NCBI GenBank assembly: GCA_003517965.1
Contig: DOZO01000049.1
Span: forward strand, 1,621-19,027
Direction: 5' to 3'
From: Desulfobulbaceae bacterium
GTDB lineage: Bacteria; Desulfobacterota; Desulfobulbia; Desulfobulbales; Desulfurivibrionaceae
Length of the DNA stretch: 17,407 bases
The position numbers and the translations under genes were made by a program. Shown here in pieces: positions 14,359-17,407 of the stretch; within the stretch, counting starts at the first letter, position 1; each line of letters opens with the position of its first letter. The notes beneath the pieces were generated by a model that saw only the letters and a list, made by a program, of their open reading frames with translations, was not told where the DNA came from and searched no databases.

Positions 14359-15291
14359 ATGAAATATGTATTCGGCCCGGTTAATTCCCGTCGCCTGGGA
14401 ATTTCCCAAGGCATTGATCTTGTCCCCCCCAAGATATGCAACTTCAACTGCATCTATTGCGAAATCGGCGCCACCACCACTCTGACCTGTAGCCGCAAGG
14501 AGTATATTCCCCTCCCCGAGCTGCTGGCAGAGATCGACACCGTGCTCGCCGACCGGGAGCTCCTGGCCCATCTTGATGTTTTCACCATTACCGCCAGCGG
14601 GGAGCCCACCCTGCACAGCGGCATCGGCCAGGTGATCCGCTATCTCAAGACAAAGTCCGAAAAGCCGGTGGTGGTTCTTACCAACGGCTCTCTGCTCTAT
14701 CTCCCGGAAGTGCGCCATGATCTGCTGGCTGCGGATATTGTTATCCCCTCCCTTGATTCGGCCAGGGAGGAAAGCTATCGCCGGATCAACCGACCAGCCG
14801 CCTGCTCGCCCCTGGCTGAGCTGATTGAAGGGCTCATCATCTTCCGCAAGGAATTTTCTGGAAAATTCTGGCTGGAAATCCTCTTGGCCAGTAAGATCAA
14901 TGACAGCCCGGAGGACATCGCCGCTCTGGTTGCCGCAGTAGAAAAAATCAGGCCGGACAAGGTACAGCTTAACACCGTGGCCCGGCCACCCCTGGAAAGT
15001 TTTGCCAAGCCCCTGACTCAGGTGGAACTGGAGGCCGTTGCCCATCAGCTTCCTGGGCCGGTAGAGATCCTGGTTGACTTCACCACCCGGGAGCGAGAAA
15101 AATTCCGCCATCTTTCCGAAGGCGAAATTATTGAAATGCTGAAAAGAAGACCCTGCACTACTAACGATGTCAGCGAGGCCCTTAATCTGGACCCGGACAG
15201 CACGCAGGTCATACTACAACAACTGGCCGCCAGCGGCCGCATCATAGAGACAAATCACCATGACAAACGATACTACCAAACCAGCAGATGA
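14359..15291 (+). CDS. Radical SAM protein (COG0731-like) with C-terminal winged-helix domain
   Basis: A 310-residue radical SAM enzyme. The cluster motif is CNFNCIYC (C27, C31, C34), binding a [4Fe-4S] cluster that cleaves S-adenosylmethionine. TITASGEPTLH supplies the GGE-like SAM-binding motif as SGEP, and NGSLL, IVIPSLDS and VQLNTVARPP follow the order seen in the group related to tRNA wybutosine synthesis proteins (COG0731). The last 60 residues (EIIEMLKRRPCTTNDVSEALNL, then QQLAASGRIIETNHHDKRYYQ) look like a winged helix for nucleic acid or protein contact. The N-terminal PVNSRRLGISQGIDLVP is typical of this subfamily, whose substrate is unknown to me. The ATG has no clear Shine-Dalgarno. 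Its 3' end overlaps the RNase gene by 32 bases. Confidence 0.87.
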   Translation: MKYVFGPVNSRRLGISQGIDLVPPKICNFNCIYCEIGATTTLTCSRKEYIPLPELLAEIDTVLADRELLAHLDVFTITASGEPTLHSGIGQVIRYLKTKSEKPVVVLTNGSLLYLPEVRHDLLAADIVIPSLDSAREESYRRINRPAACSPLAELIEGLIIFRKEFSGKFWLEILLASKINDSPEDIAALVAAVEKIRPDKVQLNTVARPPLESFAKPLTQVELEAVAHQLPGPVEILVDFTTREREKFRHLSEGEIIEMLKRRPCTTNDVSEALNLDPDSTQVILQQLAASGRIIETNHHDKRYYQTSR

Positions 15292-17290
15292 ACGGCCCAG
15301 CGGCCAAGGCACCGAAAACAACGGGGAAGAGCGCTCTATTCTCGCCCGGGTGAGCAAGTGGTTGAAAAAACCAGGCAAGCCAGGCGAGGCAGAAAGCCAG
15401 TCCTCCAGCCATACAGCCTCTGAGTCAGGCCGACCAGATTCCACTCCGGTCTCTGGCGAAGCATCTCAACCCACGGGCGAGACCGCCAGCCCCACGAGTG
15501 GCAGACCACGCCGTCGCAAAAGGCCGCCTCGCAGACGGTCAAAATCTGTCAAGCCGGAAAGCCAGCAAGCTGACCCAGGCAGCGAAACAGAGCAACCTCT
15601 CCCAGTTGCAACTGAAGCCACTGAGAAACAGCGGCCCGCTACTCCTGCTATACCGGCGCAGCAGCGCCCGCCCCGGTCACCTCGACCGCCACGACCGCCA
15701 AGGCCTCCCAGATCTCCTCGGAATGAACCGGAACAGGAAACGGAAGATAACAAGGAAGCCGTCAAGAACACGGAAAACAAACAACCGATCAAGAAGGGGG
15801 ACACTACCCTGAAGCTGTTGATCAACACCGATGAACCAGAAGAATGCCGTCTTGTTCTTCTCGAAGGTGGCAGGGTGGAATCCTTTTATGTGGAAACCGT
15901 TAGCCAGGCGCAGACCAAGGGCAACATCTACAAGGGGCGGGTTACCGCGGTTGAAGCCAACATGCAGGCCGCCTTTGTCGATTACGGTTCGGAAAAAAAC
16001 GGCTTTCTGCCTTTCGGCGACATCCACCCGGAATATTACGCTACTGAGGTGGCCGCAGATACCCATTGGAAAGATCTGCCTATCCAGAAGGTGCTCAGCA
16101 AGGGGCAGGAGGTGCTGGTCGAGGTAGTCAAAGAGGCCACCGGCAACAAGGGCGCAACCCTTACCACCTTTCTCTCCTTGCCGGGACGATATCTGGTATT
16201 GATGCCCGGCAGCGACAGCGCCGGGATTTCCAGAAAGATCGAGTCCGAGGAAGAACGCAAAAAACTGCGGGAAATGATCGAGAGCGTCAGCATCCCCGAA
16301 GGCATCGGCTACATCGTCCGCACCGCCAGCCAGGAGATCACCAAGACCGCCTTGGCCCAGGATGTCCGCTATCTGCTCAACCTCTGGAAGGAGATCAAAA
16401 AACAGGGCCAGACCGAAAAGGCCCCGGCCCTGTTGCACAAGGAACAGAACATCGTTTCCCGGTTCCTGCGCGACCATTTCACCTCTGAAATTACCGAGAT
16501 TCTGGTGGACGCGGAAGAGGCCCTGACCCAGGTCAATAATTTTCTCGAGCTATTGCCCTTAGCCCAGCGCAAATCAACGGTTGCCAAACTGCACAAGGGA
16601 ACCCAGCCCCTGTTCCATCAATACCATGTGGAAAAGCAGATCGAGCAGATCTACCAGCCCACCGTGCCTCTGCCCTCTGGCGGGTCCATTGTCATCAATC
16701 CCACCGAGGCCCTGGTCGCCATTGATGTAAATTCCGGCCGCACCGGCAAGGACAAGAGTTTTGAAGACGCCATTTTTCTCGCCAATATGGAGGCGGCCGA
16801 GGAATTGTCCCGCCAGCTCAGGCTCCGCGATCTTGGCGGTCTCATAGTCGTTGATTTTATCGACATGCGGGATTCCAAGCACATTCGCGAGGTAGAAAAA
16901 AAGGTTCGTGACTGCATGAAACGCGACAAGGCCAAGGTGGATTTTTCCAAGATCTCCAAGTTCGGCCTCATGCAGATCTCCCGGCAGAAGATGGCCGCCC
17001 CGGTCTCAGTAGGCAGCTACCGTCTCTGCCCGCATTGTCAGGGGCGCGGTCTGGTTCGTTCCGTGGAAACTCAGGCTCTGGTGCATATCAGACATATTCA
17101 GACCGGAGTGGCCAGAAAGGAAATCAAAAAAGTGCTTTGCCGCTTGCCCATGGAAGTAGCCCAGTATCTCCTGAACAAAAAACGACAGGACATAATCGAA
17201 CTGGAACAAGAACATCAGGTTGAGATCAATATTATCTCTGATCCGGCCATGCCACCTACCGAAAGCAAGATAGATTTTCTCAAGGAATAA
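15260..17290 (+). CDS. Ribonuclease E/G family endoribonuclease with N-terminal Arg/Pro-rich extension
   Basis: A single-strand-specific endoribonuclease for rRNA and mRNA processing, 676 residues. The core starts near residue 183 (LKLLINTDEPEE) and carries an S1 domain (GNIYKGRVTAVEANMQAAFVDYG), the catalytic Asp pair D489 in VAIDVNSGR and D532 in IVVDFIDM, SKFGLMQISRQK, and the Zn-link CPHC (590-593) that joins subunits. Residues 1-182 are extra: a short amphipathic helix (ERSILARVSKWLKK, 24-37), an Arg-rich patch (82-93) and RPP/RSP repeats (136-153), all otherwise disordered in appearance. The C-terminus stops after the core, as in RNase G. Choosing rne or rng is therefore not safe. The ATG lies inside the end of the radical SAM gene with no strong Shine-Dalgarno, suggesting translational coupling. 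Confidence 0.93.
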   Translation: MTNDTTKPADERPSGQGTENNGEERSILARVSKWLKKPGKPGEAESQSSSHTASESGRPDSTPVSGEASQPTGETASPTSGRPRRRKRPPRRRSKSVKPESQQADPGSETEQPLPVATEATEKQRPATPAIPAQQRPPRSPRPPRPPRPPRSPRNEPEQETEDNKEAVKNTENKQPIKKGDTTLKLLINTDEPEECRLVLLEGGRVESFYVETVSQAQTKGNIYKGRVTAVEANMQAAFVDYGSEKNGFLPFGDIHPEYYATEVAADTHWKDLPIQKVLSKGQEVLVEVVKEATGNKGATLTTFLSLPGRYLVLMPGSDSAGISRKIESEEERKKLREMIESVSIPEGIGYIVRTASQEITKTALAQDVRYLLNLWKEIKKQGQTEKAPALLHKEQNIVSRFLRDHFTSEITEILVDAEEALTQVNNFLELLPLAQRKSTVAKLHKGTQPLFHQYHVEKQIEQIYQPTVPLPSGGSIVINPTEALVAIDVNSGRTGKDKSFEDAIFLANMEAAEELSRQLRLRDLGGLIVVDFIDMRDSKHIREVEKKVRDCMKRDKAKVDFSKISKFGLMQISRQKMAAPVSVGSYRLCPHCQGRGLVRSVETQALVHIRHIQTGVARKEIKKVLCRLPMEVAQYLLNKKRQDIIELEQEHQVEINIISDPAMPPTESKIDFLKE

Positions 17291-17349
17291 GCCATTACGG
17301 GGCAAGGTAATCGTTCACCAGGGGCACAAAAATTTAAGATAAACCCACT

Positions 17350-17407
17350 GTAAGCGTTCAGCAGTGCTACAGATGCGAGGAAGGGGTCTGCGAAGTGTGC
17401 TATTGCA
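17350..17407 (+). repeat. Structured interspersed repeat element, copy 2 (truncated by window end)
   Basis: Starting 59 bases after the RNase stop, this segment aligns with 1698-1756 with about 13 substitutions and one gap, sharing GCAGTGC, AGATGCG and GAAGTGTGCT. Only the left half is in the window. Its outer arm reads GTAAGCGTTCAG where copy 1 has GTAACTGCTTAG, so a paired right arm near CTGAACGCTTAC is expected beyond the edge. Confidence 0.6.

Noticed and set aside
14275..15111. Minus-strand open frame of 278 codons opposite the radical SAM gene
   Set aside because: The opposite strand carries an intact CxxxCxxC radical SAM protein; the antisense product shows nothing.
15665..15720. Tandem repeats encoding RPP/RSP in the RNase, considered as a CRISPR or minisatellite
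   Set aside because: The units are short, in frame and coding, with no spacers; they are low-complexity protein sequence.
15677..16477. Minus-strand open frame of 266 codons opposite the RNase gene
   Set aside because: Antisense to conserved S1 and RNase E/G sequence, with no motif of its own.

Overview
The window looks like chromosome of a Gram-negative bacterium, most likely a Desulfobulbaceae-type member of Desulfobacterota (formerly Deltaproteobacteria). This rests on my recognition of protein families: a DUF3373-type porin, a DHH/DHHA1 protein, an LptD and a PilT-like start that resemble proteins of that group. No rRNA or other marker gene is present, so the assignment is inference. The gene set is mostly housekeeping. 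I see no transposase, phage gene, CRISPR array, tRNA or rRNA.

Layout. 1-141 (-): first 47 codons of a PilT-like type IV pilus ATPase. 222-1415 (-): MltA lytic transglycosylase. 1425-1835: a 411-base divergent intergenic region with several inverted repeats, including a 107-base structured repeat element just before acs. 1836-3827 (+): acetyl-CoA synthetase. 3980-5305 (+): AGCS-family sodium:amino acid symporter. 5330-5351: a 22-base perfect palindrome between convergent genes. 11400 down to 5351 (-): a compact four-gene cluster ilvD, lptD, DHH phosphoesterase, mltB, with short gaps or overlaps and probably one promoter ahead of ilvD. 11644-11961 (+): an ArsR-family regulator with its own sigma70-type promoter and an AT-rich repeat. 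12143-14101 (+): a large outer-membrane porin behind a leader with competing hairpins and in front of a very strong G9/C9 terminator-like hairpin. 14359-15291 (+): a radical SAM protein with a C-terminal winged helix. 15260-17290 (+): an RNase E/G family enzyme with an unusual Arg/Pro-rich N-terminal arm, overlapping the radical SAM gene by 32 bases. 17350-17407: the start of a second copy of the structured repeat element, cut by the window end.

How the genes work together. Much of the window serves the cell envelope: peptidoglycan turnover (MltA, MltB), LPS insertion into the outer membrane (LptD), a porin and pilus retraction. Acs and the amino acid symporter concern carbon and amino acid uptake or assimilation, IlvD branched-chain amino acid synthesis, and RNase E/G RNA processing.

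The least explained signals are the dispersed structured repeat (1698-1804 and 17350 onward), the alternative-pairing leader between arsR and the porin, the repetitive Ala/Gly-rich insert in the porin, and the N-terminal arm of the RNase. I found nothing that I can defend as a wholly new multi-gene system.
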